Positions 48,374 to 61,300 are shown, counted from the stretch's first letter. The stretch is 64,000 nt of DNA from Oxyruncus cristatus (GCA_013399855.1 VXAY01003830.1:2069238-2133237); one strand, 5' to 3'. Notes: generated by a model from the letters alone, not told the origin. Translations and numbers: made by a program.

Positions 48374-48704
48374 GGGGTCTACAACTTACTCATGAGGGGA
48401 AGAAGGAGGACAAGCTCTGATCTCTTCTCTGTGCTGACCAGTGATAGGACCTGAGGGAATGGCCTGATGTTGTGTCAGGGGAGGTTTAGGTTAGATATTA
48501 GGAAAAAGTTCTTCACCCAGAGCTGGAACAGGCTCCCCAGGGAAGTGGTCACAGGATCAAGCCTTAGGGAGTTCAAGATGCTTTTGGACAATATTCTCAG
48601 GCACATGGTGTGACTCTTGGGAATGGTCCTGTGCAGGGCTAAGGGTTGGACTTAATGATCTTTGTGGGTCACTTCCAGCTTGGTATATTCTGTGATTCTG
48701 TGAT
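48374..48704 (+). mobile_element. CR1 3' end, SINE-partner type tail
   Basis: Begins near 'ggtctacaacttactcatga' and runs through 'gtgtcaggggaggtttaggt', 'aaaaagttcttcacccagag', 'ctggaacaggctccccaggg', ending 'ttggacttaatgatctttgt', 'gggtcacttccagcttggta', 'tattctgtgattctgtgat'. The last part shows two copies of the ATTCTGTG 3' repeat. Its final 60 bp closely resemble the tail of the SINE at 44669-44800. Only the 3' about 330 bp is present, with no coding capacity. Confidence 0.9.
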
Positions 48705-48756
48705 ATACACAGACACATTATAAACTTTTTTTACTCTGATATTTCAGCTTGTGCTT

Positions 48757-49544
48757 ATCACAGAATCATAGAATCAGATGGGTTGGAAAGGACCTCTGAG
48801 ATCATCAAGTCCAAGCCTTGATCCAACACCACTGCAGTTACTAGACTGGCACTAAGTGCCACGTCCAGCCTCATCTTGAAAACCTCCAGGGACAGAGAAT
48901 CCACCACTTCCCTGGGCAGCCCATTCCAATGGCTGATTACTCTCTCTGTAAAGAATTTCTTTCTAATATCCAACCTAAACCTCCCCTGGCACAGCTTAAG
49001 GCCATGCCCTCTTGTCTTACTGCTGGTTGCCTGGGAGAAGAGACCAACCCCCACCTGGCTACAACCTCCTTTCAGATAGTTGTAGAGAGCGATGAGGTCT
49101 CCTCTGAGCCTTCTCTTCTCCAGGCTAAACAACCCCAACTCCTTCAGCCTCTCCTCATAGGACTTGTGCTCAAGTCCCTTCACCAGCCTGGTTGCTCTCC
49201 TCTGGACCTGCTCCAGCACCTCAATATCCCTCCTGAACTGAGGGGCCCAGAACTGGACACAGCACTCCAGGTGTGGCCTCAGCAGCACCGAGTACAGGGG
49301 CAGAATCACTTCCCTGTTCCTGCTGGCCACACTGTTCCTGATCCAGGCCAGGATGCCATTGGCCTTCTTGGCCACCTGGGCACACTGCTGGCTCATGTTC
49401 AGCTTCCTGTCAATCAGCACCCCCAGATCCCTTTCTGCCTGGCTGCTCTCCAGCCACTCTGTGCCCAGCCTGTAGCGCTGCAGGGGGTTGTTGTGGCCAA
49501 AGGGCAGGACCCGGCACTTGGCCTTGTTGAACTTCATCCCGTTG
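48757..49544 (-). mobile_element. CR1 LINE copy with undamaged RT C-terminal frame
   Basis: On the minus strand the copy starts at about 49544 in [10 protein letters not shown] and stays open to a TGA at 48758-48760. Blocks in order are [100 protein letters not shown] and [18 protein letters not shown]. The 3' end is complete ('ggttggaaaggacctctgag' and 'atcacagaatcatagaatca' as seen on the + strand). About 260 codons without a break suggest a younger insertion than the other copies here. The open frame has an ATG at 49603, in flanking DNA. The RT catalytic core and endonuclease are absent by 5' truncation, so it cannot move itself. It is antisense to GABRG1. Confidence 0.95.
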
Positions 49545-49598
49545 TATTTTCCCACTTCCTTTATGAATTCTGCAGAAACTAAAAACTTTTGCAGCTCA

Positions 49599-49641
49599 AT
49601 CACAGAATATTCTGAATTGGAAAGGACCCACAGGGATCATC
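49599..49641 (-). mobile_element. Short CR1 or SINE tail fragment
   Basis: The + strand text 'atcacagaatattctgaatt' followed by 'ggaaaggacccacagggatc' is the reverse complement of the same tail type that ends the 48374-48704 CR1 and the 44.67-kb SINE. Only about 43 bp can be recognised, so LINE and SINE origin cannot be told apart. It lies about 55 bp beyond the 5' end of the minus-strand CR1. Confidence 0.75.
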
Positions 49642-51185
49642 TCAGGAAGTACTTATTTTTTCCCCCAGGAAATAAATTAATTTCCAGAATCTGTTTAAAC
49701 TTTCTGTGAAGTGTGATGGGGACAGGATGGTGATCAAGTGACTTTATGCTATGTGGTCATAAAAAGTCCTTTGTGCAGCCTCACTGGTATCTTTCTGTCA
49801 GGCTTAGGTTCATACCAGTAACCGGATTTGGAATTGGGGGAATTTTCTCCCAGGTGATCTTGTCAGGGAAAAGGTGTCTTAGGATATCTAGGAAGTGTAT
49901 CTTGCCTATCATTGTAGCTGGCAAGGATGTCAATAATACCCTTTTCTTTCTGTGTATCTGTTCAAGTTTTTAGAGATTTAAAAAACCTTCTTACTTAAGA
50001 TTTTAGGTTTGTTATTGAGCACTTGGGCAATCTCTAATGGTTTGCGGTATAAAGAAATTAAATCTGATGACCTAGGGTCCCTCTTCTGTGAAATCAAAAT
50101 GCCTTTTTGTTTGTATCGTTCCCTTTTTTCATCAGCAGATGAAGAAGATTCTTCACTTTATTGTGTCAAATCATGAAAAGACCGACAGAGCTCTATTATT
50201 AACCCTCTTCATTCTTCTGGGTACTAGGGCATACATCCTTTGTGTCCACATCGGGGCTCTCCAGTAGAAGCTAGAAAAAAATGCCTGGTAAACTGATGAA
50301 GTTAAGACGCATTCTCATCTTTTCTGTTTGAACCCTTTTTCTGTATAAACCAGTTAGGAGGAAAAAACTGAGTTATCAGTCCCTCCTGTACTTCAAATGT
50401 GCCTTTCATGGGAAGTCACTTAGATTTTGTGTCCTTCTGTAAATGCACAAAATAAGAAAGTATATTCTGTGAGAGAATATATTTTTTTTTTAAGTTTTTT
50501 TTTCTTTGTCTCCACGGTGAGAGTTGTTTCCGTGTTTTTAAAGCAAAATAAGTTTGGCAATGTTTAACTTTTAAGTGACTGTCACTTGAGGGGATTTAAA
50601 TTTGGTATTTGAAACAGTGTATTAACCAAGCTGACGAAAGGACATAAGTAATTCCTAGGTGCTATAGCTTCATGAAATTAAGAAGTCTGTGGTGAAAAGA
50701 TATTTTATTTTTCTTACATGTTCTCGGTAGGAATTGATAGAAAGCATTGCATATTGATTCTTTGATGATGATAAACACATTTTCTCCCAGATCTCATGGT
50801 TTGTTGTATGAACAAATTTTTCCAAACATTTTTTTTTCTGTTTATGATTAAATTTTTAAGTTGGAAGACAGTTTTTGGGAGGTTTCATTTGTTTGTTTTT
50901 CCTTCCTTTACCTATTATATCTATCTTACATTTGTTCACAAAGAATAGGTGGGTATTGCATTATGAACTAAAAAACTGAAGTTGATAATTTTAACAATTC
51001 ATATGAAATAAGGGAGACAAGTCATATATGATCTTCTAAAGTACTAACGGAGCAGAAATTTAATTATTCTGAAGCTAATAAAAGAATATCAGATATTTTG
51101 TTGTTTTAGTTAAATAGGTTAAATTACACAAAAAATGCACAGAGTTGCTTAAATATATAATCATTATGGTTACTGTTTTGTTTAG

Positions 51186-51253
51186 TGAGAACTACGGTAA
51201 TTGAAACAGATGTCTACGTTAACAGCATTGGCCCAGTTGACCCAATCAATATG
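51186..51253 (+). CDS. GABRG1: GABA-A receptor gamma-1 subunit, exon 3
   Basis: Encodes the last two bases of codon 81 (Val) and residues 82-103, ending exactly after an ATG codon. Length is 68 bp, the size typical of exon 3 in GABA-A subunit genes. The acceptor is 'ttttgtttag' and the donor 'gtaagt' (51254-51259). The peptide V-R-T-T-V-I-E-T-D-V-Y-V-N-S-I-G-P-V-D-P-I-N-M forms the first beta strand of the extracellular domain. V-D-P-I-N-M is the gamma-1 form; gamma-2 and gamma-3 differ at this site. Next in the protein should come E-Y-T-I-D, at the start of the 221-bp exon 4 of the family, which I did not find in the rest of the window. Confidence 0.98.
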
Positions 51254-51739
51254 GTAAGTTCTGATTATTGACAGAAAACATCATCTGAATGTTGTTGTGG
51301 ATTAATATTACTAAATAATTTTAATCTCATTCAAGTAAGTTTCTTTATTCCTTACCATGTATTCTTGTGCAGTTGGACATGATTGTGGTTATGGCAGAAA
51401 CGTATTTTGTTTCTCTATCTGAAACAGTTGTAATTTAAAAAATATATTTCTTTTTAAAAAATGAGGCCACACAGAGTGCGTTGTATTAGATTCTTGTTTT
51501 AGTGTGTGTTGAACATTTCTACTATGTTTATTTATACCTGTTGTCCCTGGGCCAGTATAATTTCCTGGAACTACTCTTCAGAGCTAAAGAAAAATAACAG
51601 TTGACACTCTAGTTGTGAATAAAACTATTTTCAGTGCAGTGATTTATTGTTTGGGATTTTTTTTCAAATTAATAGAAAGAAAAATTTGAAATTAACTGTT
51701 TTGTTGTCCTTTTTCTATTTAATCTGCTGCGTCCTCTTC

Positions 51740-51800
51740 TGTGTTTATGTGTGTGTAGTGTGTGTGTGGTGCATGGGTGTATGTGTGGGTGTGTGTGTAC
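51740..51800. repeat. Imperfect (GT)n microsatellite
   Basis: GT units interrupted by A, G and GCATG, about 60 bp long, 490 bp downstream of exon 3. Confidence 0.85.
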
Positions 51801-54800
51801 ATAGCTGGTTTCTTCAGAAGTTAAACAATCAATCCCATCCAGTTTCTGGTAGACCTGTTGAGATCTGACCTACCTATTTAGTACCAACACTGAAGTAACA
51901 GCACTTCTAAGGAAGTTGAGTGTGCGGTATTAAATCATCTAGATTGTACAATCGTATGAAATTGTGGTGTTGGAGGCTTTAGAGAGGCCTTTTGGCATGA
52001 CTTCTCCTGGGGACTGCTGCCCAGGACTAAGACAGGGACTCAATGTTAGGTGCGTTTGAGCTCACCCCTCTCCTGCCTTTTTCCTTTATCTTCTCCCTAC
52101 AGAATTGCTGACAGTATTGAATTTGCATGGCAGAGAAATGTTTTGTTCGGAGGCTGGAGTATGGCAGTGCAGGGGTCTTCTGAGCATTTGGTTAGAGCAC
52201 TGTAATTCTCAATTATTATTATGGATCTTGTGGTTTAGACCAATGTCATCATGCATGGGTGGGGAATATACAGGAAACCAACCGTGAAAAAACCGTGGTA
52301 CTTAGATACTGTGAATAGAGACGCCAAAAATAGATTATGCAGATCTGTGGCAAAGGATATTCATTCCAGCATAATGGTCTGATAAGCTTACAGCTGCCAT
52401 GACCTGGGACTGTGGCAGGGAAGTCCATGTCTCAGGCCAGGACTGTACATAATGAAATGCATGACAGAGCAGAAGAGTGATGGGGTGGGGGAAATTTTCC
52501 AATTTCCGTGTCCAATATAGGTGATGTCTTTGTTTTTGTCTGTCTATCTACTTCAGTCTTTCTCTTTTGTTTCTCTCTGTCCAATTCTTTCCTGAAGGAA
52601 CTTACCGTGAGAGCAAAATGTGAGGACAGGCTCTAAGGAGGATATAGTAAGTGGTAGAGGCTTCTTTTTCCAGTAACCAATCTAAGTCCTTCAGCCTGTG
52701 GCCGGTAAATATTGCACACACTGGAACTGAACATGAAAAATGCTTATAGCTTCAGTTTACCAGTTTTAAAGAACCAGCATGAGGCTGGCTTTGCAGGGTA
52801 GCACTACCCCATCTCCCATGTCCTTTTCTTGTCTCTGCAGCCCCTGTGAAATATTCCAGCTATGGTTCATACACATGGTATATGAGCAACTAACATCATT
52901 ACAAAAAGTAACATTTATAAAAATAAATAACACATATACATGTAAAGAATTTGATTAGGTTTCAAAAAATGAGATGTTTTATTCTGGGAAACAACATTCT
53001 CTTCAAAATAAACAATGAGAAATTTGACTCTGTAAACTATCTTTATGTGAGCTGTTGGTTTCATTAGGAAGGCACTTTCCCTGGAGTCAATATTGTTTCA
53101 GATTGTTAGCCATTTCTTCCATTTCAAGGGCTGTTCTTAGTCCTTCATTTGATCACTTAATGTGAGAACACATTATCTGTGGTTCCTGTTTGGATTATTC
53201 ATTTGTCAGATAACTTAATTCACTGTGGCAAATGATGTCCTTTAACTATTAAGTTAGGATACAATATGGCATCATGTAGAGAGCATTTTTTCTGAAAATG
53301 ATGCTAAACAGCATATCGAGGGAGTATGTTTGTCTGACAGCTTCAGAGGACATATTATGAGAGGAAACATTTGATTTTGAATTCAGGCCGTGTTCCTCCT
53401 GGTATTTGATAGACTTTCGTAAATGGGATGTACGTATGATATTCATTGGAGTTTGTTTTTGAAGGCTGTTATATCTTGGCTTTTACTATATAGCAAAGAT
53501 CTACAGAACATTCGAGATGTTATATTCACCCCATTCTTAAAAAATGTTTTTCCACAGCTTGTGATCTCTTTGGGCATCCACAACCTGAATGAAACATTTT
53601 TAACAAGCGTCTGTATCAGTGGAATTTTTAGGCTTCCAATACTAAATCTGTCTTTTAGAGCTGACCTTTTAGAGCTATGTGTTATGCAATAATCATGTAA
53701 AATGCAGCTAAGTGTATTTTTATGGCCAAAGTCTTGATCCTCAGTGGCTCTGCGGTGCTCTATGAAATTCCTAACAGAGTTTAGGTGTGCAATGGGTATT
53801 TAGGCTGTGGTTTTACTTCGTGATGAACACCTGATTTAGAAGTACTGGGCTTTTACTACCTTTCTCCTTCTAAACTAGGGACAAAAGAAAAGCAACCACT
53901 GTTTGCTGTATGAGTATCAGAGTCTGATATATGGTCTCAAGGTAAAAATGGGGTTGATCCATGTTGCCTGTTGGCCTCATTAGCTTTCTCTGTCCTGTGT
54001 TCATCTCCAAACCGTACGTTTTCATAAATATGCAGTTTTGTGGTACTGATGCCCCAGGGGGTCCAGAGAAGAACCAAGACACCATCACAGCTTTTGTGGT
54101 TTGACAGGACCATTAAAGTGTGCTATTCAGGTGGCTGGGAGAGTCATGGCACCCCTTCAAGACATTTTTACCTTCCTTTAGCTAAGGGAATATCCAATCT
54201 TGTAATTTCCACTTGATCAAAACTCTTATGACAATAAGAGACTGCTACTCCAAATGAGAGAAATAAGTCCATAAGTCAGAAGCAGTATTGCATCATTGTG
54301 TCAAAAATGAAGAGCAAAGAGAAAAGTTCATACTTCCGCTGTCTTTGATGTCTATTTACTCCAGTTTCATTTAGTAAATAGTTAGAAAGAGGTAGATCAT
54401 TTCTATAGAGATGCATAGACATTGTTACTGATAGTTAAACTAAAAACTGGCCAAAAGAAAATGCTCTACCCAAATGTCTATGTCTGCCTGTGTGTAAGTG
54501 TGTACATATATATGTAGGTTTACAAAAAGAAAATAATGTTTTAAAATTCCTTTCCTTTTTAAAGGAGTTTGTAAGTCACAATTTAACAATTTGAAGCCTT
54601 ATGCTATCATTGCCATTTTAGTGTGTTTGAGAGCTACTTCTTTTTATTTCCCTTGCTGTGGATGCAGATGATAGTCTCTATTTATTTTTTGTATTTATTA
54701 ATGGCATCCACTATTAGAAGGTCCAGAGCAATTCAGTTTCCTTCTTATTTTCCAACATTTCTGTCTCTTCTGTGGATCCTTGAGCTTTTGTCACATGATC

Positions 54801-57039
54801 TTTGCTTATTATCCATTGAAGGCTAATGCAATCACAAGCTGAAGCCATACTTTGAAGCCCATCACTCTTTTTGTTTCACAAGAGAGCTAAACCACTGTTC
54901 AAATCAGATGCTCACGGAACCCACAATGTGCTAATTTGGTGTGCAGACTTCATGGCCTGGATGCTGTTAGGATACAATCTTTCCTGTCATACTGTACCAT
55001 TTACGACTTCGTGTTGAATGCTCTGATGGGAGATTTTAAGTATCCTTTGGCTTCTAAATTTTATTTCATTCTCAGTTGCACTAACTAGCAACAGATTTTT
55101 TGGTTTTATTTTTTGAAATTATTCAAGTACCAGTGTGATCAGTATCCTAGTACAGATTGCTCAACATTACTGCACTGTGGAGGGTACTTTGTGGCCAGGT
55201 GTGTCACTGCACTTGCTCTACTGATCACTGAATTTGTATTGAAGGTTTGAGGGTTTTGTACTCTTACTTTACAGTGCCAGGTAATTTACACTGAATACGG
55301 TAGAATGTAAGTTATCATGACCTGAAGTTACCTTACCTGAAGCTACCCTGAAATCCAGTACTCAAATATACACACTCTTTGTGTGCATTATTCTGTAAAT
55401 CAGTATAATTTTATCTCTGGTTTTGAATTATATCAAATGTTGTGTTACTGAAGGATACTGGGATTAGCAAGGCCCTGATCCTGCTGATGCCTAGGGATGT
55501 ACTTCAGTTTACATGTGTGAACACTGACATTACAAGTCAGATTTCTTAAGGATTTAATAAACACAATAGAAAAAATCCAAAGTAAGAAGTGTCTAAAAGG
55601 AAAGATATGAACTCTCTTCCTCCTTGTCTGACTGTCTGTTACAGAGCTGTGTGTCTAAGTGAACATTGTTCCATATAAGAAATATACACACAATAAATCA
55701 GTGCTATCCAAATGCTGAAATAATGGTAACATTTCAGGAATGTGTGAACACTGTTTGATAGGCTTGCCATGGTTTGTGAACTGTACTTGAAGCTTTTCCT
55801 GGAGGTTGGATTTGCTTCCAAGTTTGAAGACTGTTTGAAGAGAATCATTGACTCCATGAGCTTTGTGATGACTGACTAAAAGGAAGATCACAACAGATGC
55901 ACTTTGGCCCATACTTAAGAAATTATGAGATTTCCTAAAGGTCGTGTTAATTCAGTGTACAAGCACTGGAAATTTATGGAGATTCAAGTGTGTGCACTTA
56001 TGCAAACTGGTTTAATTCTCTTTCAAATGGCAGGAATATTTATTCCTAAAACAGGACACAGTACCAATGAGTCTTTGAATGTTACCTGTTTCTTATTGTA
56101 CAACATCTTCTTTGAAATAATTTAGGATGTTTTTCCCCAACTTACTCTTTTATTTTGATTAGGAAAGATAGATTCCAATCATTTTGATGCCCGCCAGCAC
56201 TGCAAATGATCACGGTTAATTGACTTACTCAGATGAGTGTTTGAGATTGATGAACACAGTGTTCATTTACAGCAGCTGAGTGAATAGTCCTTCAGTAGGC
56301 TAGAGCATTGTTTTTTTTGGTTATGAAATATGTCAAATCCCATACTTCTGTTAACATTTCTGATATTAAGAGCTCTAGAAACTGAGTAATACATCAAAAA
56401 TAAAATTTCATTTTTTTTTTTCTGAAAAAAAATTAGCTTTAATTGATTCATCTGGTACTTGCAGTTTGGTTACTGCTATCACAAGATAGCTCTGAGCTTG
56501 CGCTGTTCAGTTTCAGGAGACCTGGCCAAATATTCTGACCAAGTACTGTTTGTATTCTGCTCCTACTGCCTCAGCACAGCAGTTCCTGTGTCACTCCCAA
56601 TTTCTGTGAATATTTTGAAGGGAATGGAGAGAGGTGAGGGAAAAGGCAGTCATTTTATGACTGACAAATTTTGCAGTATTCTTCTGAAACCAAAGCAGAG
56701 AATAGACATCTTTTCAGCCCCCACTTTAAAGACTATTCAGTACTTTTCCTGTTTTCAGCTGCAGTTTACCATTGTCCCATATCAGATATGACGTCAGGAT
56801 AAGTAGTGAAGGTTGCCTACGAGTCACTAGGAAAATCTGTGCTCTTTGTGAAATATGGCCTCATTTCTGTGTGCCAGATAATAGCAATGCTATTATGTAA
56901 GGCTGCAGTCTTTTTGTGTCATGGTTGATTCTTAGGACTTAGGTAGTTCATGGTTTAGGAAATACTGATTTCATATAGCACTGTTATACCACTTAAGCCA
57001 CAGTTGACATCGTTGTAGTAATAAAAATCATCACCATTA

Positions 57040-57104
57040 TAGTAGTAGTAAATAGTAATGATAGTAATAGTAATAGTCATAATAGTAACAACAACAACAT
57101 CATT
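57040..57104. repeat. AGT/AAT/AAC trinucleotide repeat
   Basis: Runs of AGT and AATAGT units pass into AAC units, about 65 bp long in all. A compound microsatellite. Confidence 0.85.
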
Positions 57105-57439
57105 TACTTTGACTTCACTCCCCCAACTACAGTAGAGTGTACCAGCATAGTGCTTGGCAATCCAGTTTATATAATTTCACATTCTTAGCCTTCACAACCA
57201 GAGCAATAACCAAACTGCCTTTGAAACATCTGAGATTTCAGATGTAAGTGCTCTATATTTTCATAAGGCTAATCTGTGATTCCGTAATTTGTTAAAGAAA
57301 TGACAGAAATGCTGAGCTGTGGACATGATTAAGGATAGATGACAATTCAGAAAAGCTTCTTCCTTTTTATCTGTGGTCAGTCTGTCAGCATGTTGTGAGG
57401 AATACTCTTAGTTTCTTGTGTTCCTGACACCTGATCTAT

Positions 57440-58330
57440 TTGAGTATTAATGTGAATGTCTTTCTTAAAGCTCTTCCTTTGATACTTCTGCACAGGTCTT
57501 CCATGGTCACCTTCTCCTGCTCTCAGTTTCTTCTTGATAGTTTTGTGCATAAATTTAGCCACTTTTCTGTGTCAGTTGCCTGCTATTCTGTGTGTCTCCT
57601 ATTGTCCAGTCTAAAATACTGCTTTGTGTCCTTCATGTGTTAACAGTTGCTTTTTTAGCTAAATCACAGCTTCAAATCTTCCACTTTTGTAACCCCTTCC
57701 ACTCTGGGTTGCTATGAAAAATTACTAATCTATATCACTGAGGACTGAAATCTAAAAATTTTCTATGATGTGATGGTTCTTAGAACCAGGACTAGAGTCT
57801 CAGTTTTAGTCTTGCAAATTCTGACTGTAAAGGGGGTTTATATTTATTTTTTAATTTGTCACATGGAAACTCTTGTTCAGACTCCCATTGTTATGCCAAT
57901 GTATTTCTGTAATCTTTTCAGTTGCAGTGTGGCTCTGCAGAACATCTAAAGGTGTTCTTCAGAAAAAAAAATTCTACTGTTTCTCCTGGGTCATTTCTTG
58001 CTCAAGTTCTTCCTCTGTCTCCTTCCTCTGTCTCCACTTTCACTGTGTCTCACACATAAACAGTTCCCTTTCACTTTCAAGGCACTTCAAAGCCTCAACC
58101 ATTTTTATTTGTTTGGTTTTTTTTTTATTTTTTTTTTCCTCAAGGGGCCATTTAGTATCTCAGATCTCTCTAGTTTCTGCTCCTGTACTTTCAACTTTTC
58201 ATACCAATTTCTCCAAAGTTGCCCTTCATGCTTGAAAGAAACTTTCTATAAATGTCTGCAAAGCCATTTAATTGTTTCCCATCATGTTTCTGTTTAAACT
58301 TACTTTTTTTTTTTTTTTCCTTTTTTCTGT
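57440..58330 (+). repeat. Pyrimidine-rich stretch
   Basis: The + strand is strongly enriched in C and T for nearly 900 bp, with long T runs at 58119-58137 and 58303-58318. Within it a 13-bp unit ttcctctgtctcc is perfectly duplicated in tandem (58010-58022 and 58023-58035). Open frames rich in Ser, Leu and Phe here reflect this composition, not genes. Confidence 0.6.
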
Positions 58331-61300
58331 CTGTGAAGGTTAAAAAATATTACAAAGACTTAAACTTGTGTTCTGCTAAAATCACTACCTGTAATTATGC
58401 CCCTGTTGACTTTCCAAATCCTGTTAACATCTTTTATGTTAAATTTAAACTTCCTTGCCCCTTGCAGAGGTTGTGTGTCCTGTATAAAGAGTATTGAGTG
58501 CCTGCACAGTTCAGTTGTGATCTGAGATGATCTAAACCAAGAGTGATGTTAAGGTATGTATCGCATAGCACTTCACTGAGAAGGCAAAGGTATTGACTAC
58601 CCAAACAGCACTCAACTCCTCCTTTTCACTCCAAAACCGCACAGGCTGCTTGGCTCTTCTGTCACACAGTTTATTGTTACTTCCTATAACCTCTCCAAAT
58701 ACTTTGTCTTCTGCTATGTTGTCTCCCTTGTGTCTGCAGCTGAGATAACCTGCATTTAGTTCTTTGTCTTGTACCTCTTATCTCTCTGTCAGCTAGAAGA
58801 TGAATATTTTGAAGAACATTACACACCTGTTCTTTGTTATTAATTCCTTATCTGTCTGTCTATATGGAAATACGTCATGCTGCGTTCCAATTGTGGAAAT
58901 AATTCTGCTGACCTAGATTTGAACTGGGTTTTGGGGAAAAAAGGCAGGGAATGTGCTTGGATTGTTGCAATCATAACAGCTTATTGCAACAGAGGCTGAC
59001 TTTGGCAATGGCTCTTACCACAGAAGTTTTCATGGCCTCCTGAGCTGCCGTGCACCAGAGGGAAGCTGCTATCATTCACTGGCCCCTAAAAGGGCTGCCG
59101 CCAGGATCTGTGCTGACACTGCAAAACCTCATTCTCTGTTAAAAGCCAGGCAGCTACAGCAGGATTTTTCACCTCACAATGCATACTATAGGAGTTTCAT
59201 TTTACTGACAGAGGAATGGTCTGGATGCCTTTTCCTGCAGTGGCTCCTTCAAGCTCTTTACCAAGGAAGCACACCTACCCCTGAAAAGAGTGTTGCCTTA
59301 CTTCGTTGGTCGTAGGAGTGACAGCACTGACAAAAGAGCTATTAAGAAATATACTTTCTCTAGTAAGTGAATGTAACTTCACTTTCTGGTAATCTTGCCT
59401 TCATTTTATTCTGTTGTTGCATGCTTTTAAATTTCATCAAGTCTTATACATCTGGATGCTTATTTTGACCACCCTGGAGAGTGCACATTTAAAACACTTG
59501 TTCTTGGACTCTTTTGAAGTTTGTCATTTGCCAGCATATAGTAAGTGCTGATGGAGATTTTGCCTTTTTGAATAACAGCAATATCTCTGTTGTAGAGAGT
59601 GATACCTGCAACAGGCTGTGCTTTTGGGGCTAGTAAGTAAATAGAGGCTCTTCTTAGGAAGTTCTTGACATATGCCTGTGCTCTTACACATTCATTGTAG
59701 CAGATGACTGATATTTGGAGCACATTACTGCTTCATCAACCAGAAAGCCAAAATGACAGGCTTGCTGTGTTTTCATGTAGGGTCATGTATCTTATAGGAG
59801 TTGAAGAGTAGAAGCCAAACCCAGATAAGTCTGTTTGCCATCAACGTTGGGATTTTGAACCGTGGCAGGAAAACCATGTAAATTAAAGAGAAGACTAAAC
59901 CAAACAGTAACTGTGCAATTAATCTTGCTTTGAAAATAGTTGCACCAGACTGAATGGTGAAGTATTGTGTCTGAAACTTTACAGTTAATTTATGAAGGGA
60001 AACTGTAGAAAGCTGTGTATGTTTGAGTAATGTACAACTTTGTTAAAGTTCCTTGTGAGTCCAATTTTGACTACTTGAGTCTCTCTAACTGCAGGAAGTT
60101 AGATGTAGCTGCTGAATTTAGAAGGTACAGCTAATGGAGCTGGTAAATGACTATTGAAAACCTCAAAGGCAAACCTTTAACCCATACCAGTATTCACTCC
60201 CAGGTTTTTAGTATATATGTATGTACATATGTCTACTTTTTTTGTGGATTTCTGTTTTGTTTTGTTCTGAATTATCTTCTCTGGTCTTTCTGTAGTTTAA
60301 TGTTGATGAGAAGCAGTGGCTGAAAAATTCAATTTTCAATTGAAAAGCAAACCAAAACTTTTTGTATAATTTTTTTACCATGAGAATCTATATAGATTAT
60401 GTATATAACTTATCTACTTCCTCTCCTTATGCTTTCTTCAAATGGCCAGAATCTAAGCTGATGAAATAAAAGAGTAAATTTTTCTGACATGCTTTAGTTA
60501 CTTTTCTAGCTACTCTTTTCACTGTTGGCAAGATTTTAATTATAGTTTCTAATCCAAAAAACATTTAAATAAATCTTGCCTTTTATTCATATTGTTGTTT
60601 GCATCTGTCACTTTGCATATTCAAAATAAGGACTAGATAAGCACAGATGCCAAATTATGATGTGAAGAGTGATAGATTTTTTTCTGAATTACGACTATGT
60701 AAGTCTTGCTGTACTCACCTTCTGTGGATACGATTTTCCATATTTCCACTTACCCTGTGCATATGTTCTCATCGCATTCTCCAGTGTGATTATCTGCACA
60801 GTCATGATAATCTGACTGATTAAAAGACTCTGGAAGCAGATGCTGTGCACTTCTGTTCACTGCATTTCCTGCAGCCCTCACCTCTTCTATGGCTGCAATG
60901 TCATTAATGCAATATTATCATTACATGTCAGAATCATTGTGATTTGTTAGATCTATTAGATCTTACCCCAAGGTCACTAAGTTTAGATTGCTCTAGTGAG
61001 CAAACTAAAATGGTTTGCCAAATGAAGAAATTTTACTTTTGCTTTGGTCTCAGCCATGGGGATCAAGTTCTGAAACCATTGTTGACCCTGAAGCAGATCA
61101 AAAATCTTTTTAAAGTAACCCACCAGCAAGAGTAGCCACATTTTATACATTTTTTTAAGAGTAGTTATATATCAAAGATAGGTTAAGTATTTTAATAAAT
61201 TACTTAAAAGCCCCTCACCGATGTCCAGAGATACTTAGGTGAGGGGAAAAGGTAAAGGTTACGAGTATTTATTGACAGCACATTGGCAAGATGAAGATGT

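Larger units (their letters stand above)
43290..51185 (+). other. GABRG1: GABRG1 intron 2
   Basis: 7,896-bp intron with 'gtaagc' donor and 'ttttgtttag' acceptor. It holds a tRNA-derived SINE (44.67 kb), a faint LINE relic (46.7 kb), a (CT)n tract (47.15 kb) and a CR1 pile-up (48.37-49.64 kb). Remaining stretches are AT-rich with nothing recognised. An 89-codon open frame at 45994-46263 is not recognised. Confidence 0.9.

Noticed and set aside
48929..49582. 217-codon frame on the + strand
   Set aside because: It is the antisense of the minus-strand CR1 reverse transcriptase frame.
43141..51253. Identity as GABRG2, GABRG3 or the bird-specific gamma-4 subunit
   Set aside because: The acidic D-E-D-D-E-D start, K-T-W-V-L-A-P-K-I and V-D-P-I-N-M fit gamma-1; gamma-2 and gamma-3 differ at these sites. 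Gamma-4 was not compared in detail, so a sequence search would settle it.
57873..58297. Ser/Leu/Phe-rich open frames of 99-120 codons
   Set aside because: Result of pyrimidine-rich composition; they look like membrane proteins only because T-rich codons encode hydrophobic residues.
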